From Cephalopachus bancanus (taxonomy: Eukaryota; Chordata; Mammalia; Primates; Tarsiidae), in assembly GCA_027257055.1 (NCBI GenBank), contig JAPVLO010000232.1, positions 2,976,001 to 3,040,000 of the forward strand: DNA of 64,000 bases, written 5' to 3'. This document shows, in pieces, positions 10,983 to 22,600 of this stretch. A program made the translations under genes and the position numbers. The notes beneath the pieces are model-generated. The model did no database searches. It was not told the origin of the DNA and saw only the letters and a list, made by a program, of their open reading frames with translations. Every line of letters begins with the position of its first letter. The first letter of the stretch is position 1.

Positions 10983-12170
10983 TTAGTCAGAAAATAAGTT
11001 TTCTAAATGTCTTTGTGTGACTAAAGTAATACATAGTCATTATATGGAATTTGGAAAATAAGTATTGAGAACAAAATCAAAATCACATCTATTACCATTA
11101 TCCAGAGGCATTGTTAGCAAATATATGTATATTTCTATACATATATTTGTATCTACAGCTTTAGAATCCCACTGCAACACAATTATGTGTCTTTATTGTT
11201 TTTACTTGGTAAATTTTCTTTGATATCAGCAGCATAATATTTCATCTCATGGATGAATCAGTATTTGTCAACCGTCCGCATACTGTTGACCATCAAAGGT
11301 TTTTTTTTCTCTACAAATATGTTTGACTTAATATTCATAATAAGTAAAAAATTTCTCTTCCACTTAGATATCAAAGATTCACAAAAATTTAATTAAATTA
11401 CGAGACCACCAACTATAACAAAAACAAACAGGTTTGGGAATAAACAGAGTAGACTCTTTGGAAGCACACAAACCATTGGAGCATTCAGTGTGTTATTGAA
11501 TCTACCAGTGTGTGTCATGGAAGGAATGGGTAGCTTTGGGGAGTTGGCTAATTGGAGATCAGTTAAGAGAATAGATAGAACTGCTGAATTAAAAGGTGTA
11601 TTATGTATATTTATTTGACATATATTACCCTACTTCCTTTCAGAAGTTTTTAACTAAAGTACATAAAAAACACCAATCTCTGAATAGGACAGTTTCACCA
11701 TATTTTTACCACACAGAATGCTGCATTTTTATCAAACTTCCAAAAGATTTGCTAATCCAAAAAACCAAAAAATAGTATCTCATTATTGTTTTGATTTGCA
11801 CTTAATTACTAGGAAAGCTGAGAATATTCTCATGCTTCTTTTGCTATTTGTACTTATTTTTATATTACCTACCATGCATTAATTGACCTAGCATGTTCCA
11901 GAAATTCTTCACTCTTCTGATCTTTTAGTGCTACCTCTTCCAAGTCTTTTTCAACCTTTATTTTTTTTCTATTTGTTTTGTCATTTCCATGGATATGGGG
12001 AGGGAGGAGAGATGAAACTGTGTAATAGTCTGCCATTAATTTTTCTCAGACTTTTACACTTCACAGATTTATAAAATTAAAACTCGGTATTGCCAATGCC
12101 TTATTTCATTAGGTTAGGACATTTAGGTGGAAAACCCTACTACCATCTACTTTTTCCATTATTTTATTTA
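10983..12170. other. AT-rich DNA with old L1M-like antisense pieces
   Basis: Segments at about 11000-11330 ('agtaatacatagtcattata', 'tatttgtcaaccgtccgcat') and 11785-11870 ('gtatctcattattgttttga') resemble an old antisense L1M-type repeat. The remainder is AT-rich and unassigned. No gene is visible. Confidence 0.4.
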
Positions 12171-12171
12171 A

Positions 12172-12965
12172 AGAAGAGAGAGAGGAGGGGGATGGGTGAG
12201 TGTGAAAATGATAGCTAGATGATAGATAGATGAATGAGAGAATAGATGATAGACAGATGGTGATGGTGATAGGTAGATAGATAGACAGATACAGAACCTA
12301 GGTAATAGACAGATGATATGTAGATAGGTGATGATAATGATGGATTGACAGATGACTGAAATAATAGATAATATGTAGATAGATGATGATGATTATAGAC
12401 AGATCATGGATAGATGACAGAGATAACATATAGATGATATGTAGATAGATGATAATGATATAGATAGACAGATAATAGAGATATAGATAGACAGACAAAT
12501 AGATGATAGATGATGGTGATGGCGAAGATAGATAAAAATAGATGGTGGATAGGAGATGATAGATTAGATAGATAATAGATAGGTGATAGATTGTATACAT
12601 AGATGATAGATACAGATGATTGATAGAGAACAGATTGATGATGATTAGACAAATATATAGATGATAGAGTATGGATGGATGGACAGATTAGATTATAGAG
12701 ATGATAGACAAATAAATGATAGATGATGGTGATGAAGACAGAGATAGGTAGTAGATGGGAGGTGATAAATTAGATCTATAGGTGATTGACAGATGACAGA
12801 TGATAAATTAGATATATAGATGATAGCTAGATAGAGGATGGAAAGATGGATGGATTAGATAGATGATAGATGATTGATAGATGATAGATTACGTAGTAGA
12901 TAGATGATTAATAAATAGATTAGGTAGACAGGCAAACATAGAGAGAGAGAGAGAGAGAAAGAGAG
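12172..12965. repeat. GATA/TAGA-type satellite, block 1
   Basis: Nearly 800 bp are built from GATA, GATAGAT, GATGAT and TGATAGA words, ending in a (GAGA)n run (12940-12965). It is not a pure tetranucleotide array. Longer marker phrases such as 'gatgatggtgatg' recur at 12505 and 12721, which shows a higher-order organisation with roughly 215-bp spacing. Confidence 0.93.
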
Positions 12966-13258
12966 AGGAAGTAAGGACATTTTAACATATTTACAAGAAA
13001 AGCAAGAGCACAACTCCCGAGCTAAGGCTGGCCCTCCAGAGGGCAGTTGCTAGCCTGACCCGGTGTCTTAGCTGAGAAGGATGTAAGCTTTGCTACCTGT
13101 CTGTGGGCTGGCATTTGGGAGCCTCTGCCCCACCAGCCCACACTATTCACTCTTCCTGGAATTGCTTCCCCCACCATCATGAGCACCCCCACCATAGCTG
13201 CTAAGCATCCTGGAGCACTTTCACAACCACAATCTGTGGTTGATACAGAAACCAGGCT
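12966..13258. other. Non-repetitive spacer between two GATA blocks
   Basis: About 290 bp of ordinary mixed-composition sequence separates the two satellite blocks. No coding or repeat signal was recognised. Confidence 0.6.
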
Positions 13259-13440
13259 TAGTAGTAGACAGGAGGTGATAGATTATATAGATAATAGATA
13301 GATGATAGATTATATACATACATGATAAACAGATAGATATAGATGATTGATAGATAACAGATTGATGATAGATTAGATAGATATATAGACGATAGAGTAT
13401 GGATAGATGGACAGATTCGATAAATAGAGTATAGAGAGGA
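13259..13440. repeat. GATA/TAGA-type satellite, block 2
   Basis: This block matches part of block 1 in order over about 150 bp (12544-12688 against 13261-13418). Shared markers include 'cagatgattgata' or its variants, 'acagattgatgat' and 'gatagagtatgga'. It therefore looks like a displaced copy of the array and not an independent expansion. Confidence 0.88.
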
Positions 13441-13629
13441 TATAATCTTCCACTCAAACCATTCCTACTACCACTGCGATCTCACCCCTGGCTCTTATGT
13501 CCAGGGTGGTGACCATGGTTCCACTGTCTCCCACTGTCGGTCTACCCACACACTGCCCTGGGAGAATATTGCTGCCCAATCCTTTTGCCCAGTGCTAGAA
13601 ACCTTCACTGCCTCCCTCTCATCCCTCAC

Positions 13630-13656
13630 CCACACACACACACACATACACACACC
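13630..13656. repeat. (CA)n microsatellite
   Basis: A short run of CA with one TA interruption. Confidence 0.9.
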
Positions 13657-13744
13657 TTATCCTTGGCCCAAACTGCACTTCCAGACAGATCTTCCCTAAG
13701 ATACTTTCTAGGAAAATGATGTTTTTACTGCTCAGCATAATGTA

Positions 13745-13860
13745 TATGCTTTATATCTTATTATTTAGCAGCTTCCCATATGCCTGGCATTGTTCTAACT
13801 TTTCAAACAGTTCTTTATCCCCCCCCCCCTTTTTTACTGCAACAGACCCTAGAGGTGGAG
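13745..13860 (+). mobile_element. MIR-like fragment
   Basis: The phrase 'tgcctggcattgttctaact' followed by 'ccctagaggtggag' has the pattern of the MIR central region ('gccaggcactgttctaagc...ccctatgaggtag'). A homopolymer C run followed by T (13819-13838) interrupts it. Confidence 0.5.
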
Positions 13861-14149
13861 CCAAGAGCCCAGCTCAGTCACTCGAGCCCTCTCTCCCAGG
13901 AACCCGCATGTGATTCAGAGATAGGCAGAGACAGGCCCACATCAAGGCCTAGAAGAGCAAGTTCACAGGCAGCTGCTGTGGAGTCCCAGCACCACCCTAC
14001 CATGGCAGATGCACATGTCCTTCCAGTAATTCCTCCTTGAATGTGTGCTTATGATACGCCTGCCGCATAATCACCTAAATCCCCAACAAATGTGCATGCA
14101 CTCCTGGGGACCAGTTCCTGTGCGTCCCTTTTTTTCTCCCATGGCCACT

Positions 14150-14425
14150 TCTTTCACCCCAATGCCCGTCCCTGACCACCACTCCAGTCTCTTAGCCACC
14201 CTAAGGCCTGGTTCAGAGGCTGCCCCTCTTCAAAGCTTCCCTGGGGACTTCAGCAGAGACTGCTTTCTCCCTTCTCAGGTACCCCAAGCTCTCTTGTGCT
14301 TCCAGCCTTAGCAACCTTGTACACCTGCCTTCCATTGCCTCCTGAGGGCAGGAGACTGTATATCTTTGATCTCTCATTTTCTGCTCGCTGTAAATGCTCA
14401 ATAAATATCTGGCGAGACATGAATG
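14150..14425 (+). mobile_element. L2 3' end
   Basis: The region has the typical L2 3' order: a proline-type codon-rich stretch ('aaagcttccctggggacttc'), then 'ttgcctcctgagggcaggag' and the terminal 'gtaaatgctcaataaatatc'. It is diverged and non-coding. Confidence 0.75.
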
Positions 14426-15660
14426 GGAAAAGAGGCTGTCTCCTAGTGAGCACAATTCTTGAGGACTTGTCCACAGCAAGGCGTTCATTAAACAGAGCTA
14501 TTCAAAGATGTAATGGACCATAGGAAACCTCCCATCACTTGAGGCATTCAGACATAGGCTTGACAGGGATGCAGGGAGGTGATATCTCAGACAGGGCCTG
14601 GGGAGGGCAAGGCAGGAGGTGGGGGGTAGGGTAGATGAAAGAGCTTCTGGCTCTGGGTTCCCGTGGGAGGCCTCTGGGCTTTGAAAGTTGTATGGTTGTA
14701 GGATCCCTGATAGAACACTTGACTCGTGTAACCTTTGTTTAAGGACATTGATCTCTTTTCTTGGTTTTCAGGTTTTAATTAAAGAGGAATAGTGCAGGAA
14801 TGGCACTGTTAGCTCTGACTCATTCATCCTCCTGGACTTAATCAGAACTGACCACCCAAAGAGATAAGGTTTGAGATGGAATATTCTAGGAAGTCAACAA
14901 CTTAGAGCAATATTTTCTGAAAAGCTGCTTCTCAAAGGTTTATTGAAGTCTTGTAAATAAATAAACAAGTAAATAGAGGTGGGAAGGGCTCTTCATGGTC
15001 AAATCAATCTGGGAAATGATTTCCCCCTCTTAAATATTAGTAGTGCACATTTAGCAATAAAAGACTCCAAAAACTTGCAATGTGGAGAGCTGCTTGATTT
15101 CATTTAACTCAATGTCTTTTCCAAGCTGATTTGGTCATATGACACTTCTTTCAGAAGGCTTGTTTAAAAAACACTCATCCTGACAAGTTGTAAAAAGCCT
15201 CCACCTAAGGTTAGGGCTCAACACTTGTATATCCCAGAACAGTGGGTTCAGCCTTTCAGAGCGGATAGGATCCCCACAAGCATCTGTTCCTGAAACTGAG
15301 GGACTTGGGTGTCACCTCAGCCCTGAATTGGGCTGAAGCAGATTCATACCCTGTGTCTCGGATACTGTCACTAACCACCCCAGATCCCTTAGAAGTGGCC
15401 AAAACCTACAATTAGACCAGAAGCATGGCAGTAGTAGGAAGACACAAGAACATCCTCTTTTCTGCTTTTCTATCGTCTCTTTCCCCATTTCCACCTCTGA
15501 TTTGTGATCTCCTTTCACCGCCTGTTCCACATGGATCTGTTAGATATCTAGAAAGTTACCCCCAAATAGTCCCTTTTCCCTCTCCAGATCAACGGAAACA
15601 TCACAACACCAAGAACATTGTAAAATCCTTGTTGAATGGGTCAGCATTATCTCACAACTA
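14426..15660. other. Unassigned unique sequence
   Basis: About 1.2 kb with no confident repeat family or gene. A short A-rich (AAATAAAC)-like patch lies near 14955-14975. The open frames are short and lack exon-like boundaries. Confidence 0.5.
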
Positions 15661-15669
15661 TTTTGGATA

Positions 15670-15830
15670 CTTAAATATTATCAGCTTTAAGATAACCTCA
15701 TTTAACTGCTTCATCTTGAAGGTCCAGAGGCGTGACGTGATTTGCCCAAGGTCTCACAGCTAGTTAGTAAAAGAGCATGACTCCAACTCAGGTCTCCTGT
15801 CTCCAAGAATGGTATTATTTCTACTGCCCC
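15670..15830 (+). mobile_element. MIR element
   Basis: 'gatttgcccaaggtctcaca' then 'gctagttagtaaaagagcat' and 'ctcaggtctcctgtctcc' match the MIR core and right arm in order. Confidence 0.82.
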
Positions 15831-16822
15831 TCAGAAGTCTATAATGTATGTTCGTTATATAAATTCCCAAAGCATCAGCTTGAGTCTTCTTGTCCCTGTG
15901 GGGTTTCCAAAGAGATCAGGTTGATTCATGCCACTTTCAAGTTCACAGAGGATCATTTCCAGAACCCCCTACCCTGTGAGGTTAGAGCCATGCTTACCAT
16001 TGTACTGGGAAGGCACCCAACACGCACAGTTGTGCCTGCCTCCACATTTAGACAATGACTCACCCTTTTGAATGTCACCAGGCTTGGAACAACTTGAAAG
16101 AGAAAGAAGGATAGTGATGAAACCTCAGTGGAGTGTGCTGATGGAGACATACTCCTGCTAATGAAAAGCAAAAATGAATATTTCAATTTCCCCTTCACTG
16201 GCTCATACCCAATTATCAATAAATCTCTGGAAGTCAGGAATTGCTTTAACAAGGGAAAGACTGAGATATACATGCAGGAAAATGTCAACAAACATCCCAA
16301 TACTGATTGCTCTCTGGGCGATGCTAATTTTGGAAGATCAGTGAGAGGTGCACATTGGATATAAAAAGAAGTCAAAGGTCCCCATTGATGAATAGAACTT
16401 GTATGTTGACGCCACAGCAAAACTGGGAAGTATCCTCCAGCCACTGCCCTCCAAGAGCTTGCAATTTAATGCAGATCCAGAATGAATGCTTGGCACAAGT
16501 GTAAGACATCTGTGGAGAAACAGACATGTAGATAGTACCTAGCTGAAAGACAGTCATATTCCAGCATTGGAGAAAAACAACAGGGACGATCCAAGGGAGA
16601 TGGGTTTAATAAGCAGGACTTACTAAAAACTCTGAGGTTTGTGCCTCTGAGATCTGGAAGGAGGGAAAGGCCTGTTGGTGAGAAGGTAAGGAGGTAGATG
16701 CCCAAAGCAGGTGAAAGGCTGGTGCATGTGCCCAAAAGAGAGGGTCTGGTGACGACGGCAAGTCCTCACATCAGCAAGACAAGGCTGTTTACATTCACAT
16801 ACTTCTCTACATGCCTAAGAGT
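15831..16822. other. Unassigned sequence
   Basis: I see no gene here. A segment near 16440-16560 ('ccctccaagagcttgcaatt') resembles a common old interspersed repeat but could not be assigned. Confidence 0.45.
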
Positions 16823-16928
16823 TAGTGATCTCATTCAGCATGGATGATGGCTTCAGGAAGGAGGGCAGGCAGAGCTAGCGATCTCATTCAATGTGGACGA
16901 TGACTTCTGGAAGGAGGGCAGGCAGAGA
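16823..16928. repeat. 53-bp tandem duplication
   Basis: Two 53-bp units (16823-16875 and 16876-16928) share 'gatctcattca' and 'aaggagggcaggcagag' with about seven substitutions. It lies directly upstream of a MIR element. Confidence 0.92.
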
Positions 16929-16929
16929 T

Positions 16930-17060
16930 CATCGCCATCTGACAGAGAAACAAACAGGCTTGGCAAGACTAAGTAGCTTGCCCAAGGGCTCGACAGGTGG
17001 TAGGGCTGAATCTTGAACCTAGGTCTTTGGACTTCAAATACAGAGCTTTATGGGGTTCCT
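16930..17060 (+). mobile_element. MIR element
   Basis: 'gacagagaaacaaacaggct', 'agtagcttgcccaagggctc' and 'gaacctaggtctttggac' match the MIR core and right arm. Confidence 0.82.
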
Positions 17061-17664
17061 TTTATGATCCTATAAGTTATAAACAGGAACACAGTCAAAA
17101 TGATAGCTTTAGAAATAACCCAGTCAGGTGTAGATATGGCATGAGGGAGTATGAAGCACCCGATATCTTGTTGCGTGCAAAGCCTGGCATGTTGTTGTTA
17201 ACACTGGGCTGGACATTCACTCTTTTCTCTCTTACAACCTGACTTCAGAAGATTCTAGCTGGAATCCAGCCACATCTCTGCACAGAATCATCCAACCTTG
17301 AAGAATGTCAGCCTCAAATGTGCTCAAATTTTATCCCTAACTAAAAAGGTCAGAGGAGTTCTTGGTAAATACTTTGGGTCTAATTAAGTTTGACTGCATT
17401 ATGAAATGGAATCAGTGTATTCAACGTTTTATATTTTGAAATTCCTAAGTTATCTTATGTTCTCCATTGGCTGTGGATGGTGGACTCTGTGCGTGGAATG
17501 TAACAGCTCAGATGAACACTAACCACAGAACAACCCGTTGTCAGGCACTGAGAAGAAGCTATGCTTCCTGTCCTCTTCACCTCTCAGGAACACTACACCC
17601 TCCACCTTCCCACCACAAAGAGATCCTGGGCTCTTTCTCTTCTCATTGACATCGTCTCCTCTGT
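17061..17664. other. Unassigned sequence
   Basis: There is no supported feature. Several short frames overlap on both strands, with no conserved motif. Confidence 0.5.
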
Positions 17665-17838
17665 CAGTGGTTTTCAGATTTGGCTGCACATTGAACTCCC
17701 GTGGAGCTTTAAAAAGACTCATGGTCAGGTGTCACCCCCAGAGATATTGATTTAATTGATATAGAGAAAGGCCTGGCACTGGCATTTTTTAAAGTTTCCC
17801 AGGTGATTCTAATAGGCAACTACGTTTGTGAATGCCTG
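17665..17838 (+). mobile_element. MER5A-like hAT MITE
   Basis: A 174-bp element starts with CAGTGGTTTTCAG and contains 'ggctgcacattgaactcccg' and 'agtttcccaggtgattctaa'. This is the pattern of the non-autonomous hAT-Charlie MER5A family, which is about 190 bp long. Its terminal inverted repeats are decayed. Confidence 0.7.
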
Positions 17839-18354
17839 CAACTCAGTGGTCTTATCCAGTGCCTAAGTTTATCATCTAACTACTGGCTATGACTCCCAAA
17901 CTTGATCTTCTGTTTGAGCTGTCTCCCGAGCTCCAGAATCATTCATTCAAACTGCTTATTTGACATGTCCACTAAAAGGTATCTAAAAGACTTTACAGAC
18001 TTCAGAAGTTGAAAATAAAACTCTTATTTCTCCCCACCTCTTACATGTTTAATTTCCAGCGGTTCCCTATATATAGTAGCTCAAAACAAAACCTAGCAGC
18101 CATCCTCGATGCCTCCTTCTCTTCGTATGCCACATCAAATTTATTAGTAAAGTCTTACTTGTTCTACAACCAAAGTAGATCTCACACTCATTATGGCAGG
18201 CAGCTTTCAAGATGGCCACCAGTGATCTCCACTTCCTGGTCTTACTCTTGTGTATTTCTCTCACATTGTACCAGGATTGGTCCATATGACCAATAACATC
18301 TGGCAGAATTGCTATGTCACTGAGAGTTTAGGTTACAAAAAGGTTGTGATTTCC

Positions 18355-18424
18355 ATCTCTCTCTCTCTTCTTTCTTTCTCCTTCCCTCCCTTCTTCCCTC
18401 CCTCCCTCCTATCTCTCTCTCTCT

Positions 18425-18463
<39 letters not shown>
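18355..18463. repeat. (CT)n/(TTCC)n tract followed by (CA)n
   Basis: A polypyrimidine run (18355-18425) is followed by about 18 CA units (18427-18463). It expanded from the pyrimidine-rich part of the MLT1 LTR. Confidence 0.92.
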
Positions 18464-18466
<3 letters not shown>

Positions 18467-18728
18467 CCTCTTACTCTAAGGGAAGCAAACTGCAAGCTGC
18501 CATGCTGTGAACAGCCCTTGAAGATTCTCATGTGGCAGGGGACAGAAGCCTCTGGTCAACAGCCAGCAAAGAACTGAGGCTCTCAACAATCACCTGTGTG
18601 AGCTTGCGAGTGGGTTCTTCAACCTAGTTTATCCTTGAGCCCCAGGTGATGATTTAATTCAACTTCATGAGAGACCATGATCCAGGAGTACCCAGTTAAG
18701 TTGCTCCTAAACTTTTAACCCTCAGAAA

Positions 18729-18889
18729 CTGTGTGATACTGGGGCAGGATTGGCAGTAGTGGGATACTGCCGGTGGAGGAGGGGACACACCTCATCAACA
18801 AGGGTACCTGCAAAATGAACACTTGTGTACTTAACCCTGAATTGTACCCCACATCTTTAAAATTAAAAATTAAAAAAAACCTGTGTGAT
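18729..18889 (+). mobile_element. Very short L1 3' end with 9-bp target duplication
   Basis: Only 143 bp of type-A L1 3' UTR plus an A-rich tail (18738-18880) are inserted in the MLT1. The insert starts inside the G-rich tract ('aggattggcagtagtgggat') and ends 'attgtaccccacatcttt' plus A-rich tail. The duplication 'ctgtgtgat' lies at 18729-18737 and 18881-18889. Confidence 0.9.
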
Positions 18890-19449
18890 GCAAATGTCTA
18901 GTGTATTAAGCTGCTAAATTTGGGGGTAATTAGTCACACAACATGGGTAATACATCCATCTACATTTCTGCAACCCATGACTAGCATGCTACTTCAAGCT
19001 ACCTCCATTTCTTATCTGGACTACAATACCTTCTAACACATCTCCCTTTTCCCATTTTTGTTCTTCAACAATTTGTCATCCATGTTTGTGTTTTTCAAAT
19101 AAAATGAGTTCGCATCTCTCCCCTGTTTCACACCCTTCCTTGGCTTCCTATTTGACTCAGCATAAAAACCAGTTTCCCACAGTAGTTTTTCATGACCTGA
19201 TTTCAATCTACATCTCCAGCTTGTTCTCATACCTCTTTTCCCAATTCGTATTGTGTTCCAGCCTCAATGGCCCTTTATGCCAACTTCTTATTTTTTCATT
19301 ATGTGCAAAGGAGTTGAGAGAAAGAGGGAAAATTTCTAACAACAGGAAACAAGATCCCAGTAACATTTATTGCTTGACACAGAAATGACTTTTTGCTACA
19401 TCTCTGGCAAGTGTTAGTCAAGCTTAGAGGCAAAGCAGCGTAGTGTGGA

Positions 19450-20890
19450 ATAAGAATAGGTGCTTTTGCTTCTGGCGATGTGTTGGACTAAATGAGAACA
19501 CCTTCCCAGTATAGAACATCAAAAATGCCGGATAAAACATAAAATATATTTTTAGATCATGGCTGAGCTAGAAGGAGAATAAGGAAAACAATCAGAGGAA
19601 ATAATATAAGGAAGTGAAATTCAATGAGGATAAGTCAGCTACAGAGACATTTTCCTTCAGGAAATCTGTGGATTTTCTAGTAGCCTAGAGCCACACACTT
19701 AGAGATTATAGGAAAAAAAATCCTAGGACCCAAGCAGAATAGCACTTTTATTAGCTGGAACTCAGTGGCCCCACAGAAGATTTGTCTGACTCAGTCTTGG
19801 CACTTAGAGTAGGAGTTAGCAGATAGAAAAATATCTTCCCTAATATTTCCTACCACAAGACAATATTTATAATGATTTAAGACTAGATTTCACACTAGCC
19901 ACAGATGCAGAAGGAAAAAAAATAAAGAAAAAACTCCCAACTTAGTTTAAAGTGTCCCCAGAATGATAGTTCTCTAAGTACCTGGCAAAAACTACATAAA
20001 TTCTTTCTGAAAACATGGGCTCTCAACTCAGGCTTCTTGTAATTTTTGCAAATGAAAAGCAAAATCACCACACATGTGGGAATGTAAGCCAACATAAGTG
20101 AGAGTCAGCAGAAACAGAGATTGAAGAATCAGACCTAAAGAACTTGCAGGTAATGAATTATCAGATAAAGATTTTTAAATAAGTAGGTTTAATATAGCTA
20201 AAGAAAGAAAGGAGAATTTGTAATATTACAAGGAGCAACAGATTTATCAAAGTGTAACCAAATATTTTAAAACACCAATTATAACTTTTTGAAATAAAAT
20301 TATAATAAATTAAAAGTAAAACTCATGGAATGGTTTAAATAGCATATAAGATATAGCAAAATTGTACCTGATAAACTGGAAAATGTAACTGAAAAATTAC
20401 CCATAGTGCACTAGGGAAAAAGGAGAAAAAAGGCTAAAAGGAAAGACAATGAGAAGATACAATATAAGTAAAATCGGGGTTCCAGAACATGCAAGTAGAG
20501 AGAAAGGGGAAAAAGAAATTTGAAAAGATAAAGGCTTATAGTTTTCCAGAGTTGACACCACTTCTCAGTTTCAGGGGATCCGATTAATTCCAAATAAGAC
20601 ACATCATTAAAAAATCATAGAAAACCAAAGTCAAAGAGAAGATCTTAGAAACAGCCAGAAAGTTGGAAGGAAGAAAGGAAGGAAGTAAATAAATCACTAC
20701 TCGAGGAATAGTGATTACAATGATAAGACTGACAGCGGATCTCCACAGCAACAATGAACGCCTTAGGAAGGAGAAAAATGATACCAAGAAAACATTAATG
20801 AAATGCAAGAAGGACTATTAAGCAATAAAAAAGTAAAACTGTGTAAATAACAATAAATATGACTATATAAAACATAATATATCTAATTTA
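19450..20890 (+). mobile_element. HAL1/L1M ORF1-region remnant
   Basis: The sequence keeps the order of the 5' half of a HAL1 or L1M element. It has a leader with 'ttggactaaatgagaacacc', then 'gaattatcagataaagattt', 'tcatagaaaaccaaagtcaa', 'atcttagaaacagccagaaa' and 'tgacagcggatctccacagc'. The ORF1 frame is destroyed by stops and indels. I see no ORF2 part, which fits HAL1 or a deletion. Confidence 0.65.
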
Positions 20891-21235
20891 TGAAATTAAA
20901 ATAAAACTAAGCTGAGCTTTAAAAAAATTAAAATATTGCACTCGGAGTTTACTTTCTAATTGGGGAAATTTCCAATTGGCAACTAAGGAAGTAAAACATA
21001 ATGAAAACAGATCATCTAAACAGCAACAAGTGCTACACAAAGAGTTTAAACAGGGTGATGCAAGAGCTAAAGATTTGGGAGCCCCTTTAGACTCGGTGAC
21101 CAGTGACCAGGGAAGAATTTTCTGAGCAAGGAACATTCAGGCTGAGATCTGAATGGCAGTAAGGAGCCAGCCACATGAAGTCATAGGAAACAGCATTCCA
21201 GGAAGAGAGAAGAGTTAAGGCAAAATCTCCCTATC
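20891..21235. other. Old repeat-like sequence, family unassigned
   Basis: Phrases such as 'gctgagatctgaatggcagt' and 'gaaacagcattccaggaaga' occur in a frequent old mammalian interspersed repeat, possibly antisense L2. I cannot assign the family by eye. Confidence 0.4.
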
Positions 21236-21237
21236 TG

Positions 21238-21345
21238 TCTGAGTCAACGTCTCTGAGCCTCAGTTTCTTCATTTATAAAATGGGGGTAATATTTTCTTCA
21301 TATGTGTGGTCAGCTTGAATGAGCTTTTGCATGCAAACTACTTTA
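21238..21345 (-). mobile_element. MIR element, antisense
   Basis: 'ctctgagcctcagtttcttc' and 'tataaaatgggggtaatatt' are the antisense MIR core. A second MIR-like stretch with 'tcctcatgcattaaatggta' lies at about 21455-21575. Confidence 0.85.
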
Positions 21346-21575
21346 ACATTTTAAAATTTTAATACACATAGTAATTTTATGCAGGTGGCTTTACTTCCTA
21401 TGAAGAATACAGACTGTGAACCAATCAGATCAAGATTAAAGTTCTAGGTCTGACAGATCTTGTGTAAATGCTCTGAGATCCAGCATCCTCATGCATTAAA
21501 TGGTAATGATGCAGTTGCCATAAATATTAAAAGGTGAGACAGTCACACAGAACATAGAAATGTGCCAAGTACATA

Positions 21576-21970
21576 GTAGAACTCATTAGGTATGAATTTA
21601 TCACCCTTCCCTCTGCTAAAATGTTATCTCTTCTGTAAAGACACTAACAATCTCCTCCGTTCTCCACACCCTGACTCCAACAAGAAATTCTCTCTCTTCC
21701 ATGGTCTCCTGTGCTTTATCTACAAGTCAATCCCAATGAACTCCTTGGATTATTTTATTTTTTCATTTCTCCAGTGGTTGGTAACAGTCATACATTCACA
21801 GCTCTTATTGTATTCGTCTTTCTTCCCCCACAGTAGGTAACTCAGTGCAATGTTTAAATGAACAGAAGAATGAACACATGACTTGGAGTTGGAATATCTC
21901 CACCATCAGGGAGCCAACTATTCTACAAGGCAGCCAATTGCATGGCTATTGTTGTTTAAAAGTTTTCCCT
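21576..21970. other. Unassigned sequence
   Basis: A pyrimidine-rich segment (21600-21840) is vaguely L2-like ('ctccatggtctcctgtgctt'), but no confident call can be made. Confidence 0.4.
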
Positions 21971-21971
21971 C

Positions 21972-22160
21972 ATAACCTGGTGTGGTGGCATGCGCCTATA
22001 ATCCCAGTGCTTTGGGGAGTCCAAGGTGAGAAGGTTGCTTGAACCCAGGAGTTCAAGGCTGCAGGGAGCTATGGTCACACCACTGCACTCTAGCCTGCTC
22101 ATATAGCAAGAACTCATCTCAAACATAAATGAATGAATAAATAAGTAAATAAATAAAGTG
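21972..22160 (+). mobile_element. Old Alu monomer (FLAM-like)
   Basis: 'ggtgtggtggcatgcgccta' through 'accactgcactctagcctgc' with a tail of AAATAAATG repeats (22120-22158). The element is a single-unit or internally deleted Alu. Confidence 0.82.
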
Positions 22161-22169
22161 AAAGCTCTT

Positions 22170-22600
22170 TCTCATATCGGGTCAAAATCTGTGGTGGTGG
22201 GTTTTATACTAACAGTCCCCAGTGACTCACATCTGGCCTCCACACCCTCATGTTGTCTTCTCTCACCTCGACCCTGGACTTGGCTGTACAGTTCACTGTG
22301 GCCAATGGAGCAAACGTGATGCACGCAGGCTTGACAAATCCTGTGCCTTGGGCTTACCCTCTTGGATCATCATGGCCATTACCATGCAAGGAGGCCCAAT
22401 TTTACCACTATCAAGAGAAAGGCCACACGGTCTGAGGGACTCAGTTGAGCCAATCCACACAGCTGTAACCTCCCAGGCAAAATGAAACCAGCAGGAGAGC
22501 CACCTAGCCGATCCACAAAACTGTGAGAAAGAACAAATCATTGTTTCAAACCATTACATTTTCAGGGTGGCCTATTACACAAAGACAGATGCCAGAAACA
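22170..22600 (+). mobile_element. MLT1-type LTR fragment
   Basis: The 3' part is diagnostic: 'caaaactgtgagaaagaaca', then 'aatcattgtttcaaaccatt' and 'gggtggcctattacac'. These match the MLT1 LTR end pattern. The upstream part is diverged. Confidence 0.65.

Larger units (their letters stand above)
18196..18958 (+). mobile_element. MLT1-type LTR (ERVL-MaLR)
   Basis: The order 'tcaagatggccaccagtgat', 'ttgtgatttccatctctctc', 'gcaaactgcaagctgccatg', 'gaactgaggctctcaacaat' and 'tgctaaatttgggggtaatt' matches MLT1 from near its start to its end. It includes an expanded pyrimidine and CA tract (18355-18463) and is broken at 18738-18880 by a short L1 insertion. Confidence 0.82.
17880..19290 (+). mobile_element. 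L2 interrupted by MLT1, itself interrupted by an L1 tail
   Basis: L2 sequence occupies 17880-18195 ('gtctcccgagctccagaatc', 'ctagcagccatcctcgatgc') and resumes at about 18960-19290 ('atctggactacaataccttc', 'cttggcttcctatttgactc'). The two parts are consecutive in the L2 body. The intervening 765 bp are an MLT1 LTR carrying an L1 3' end. No L2 reading frame is open. Confidence 0.78.
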
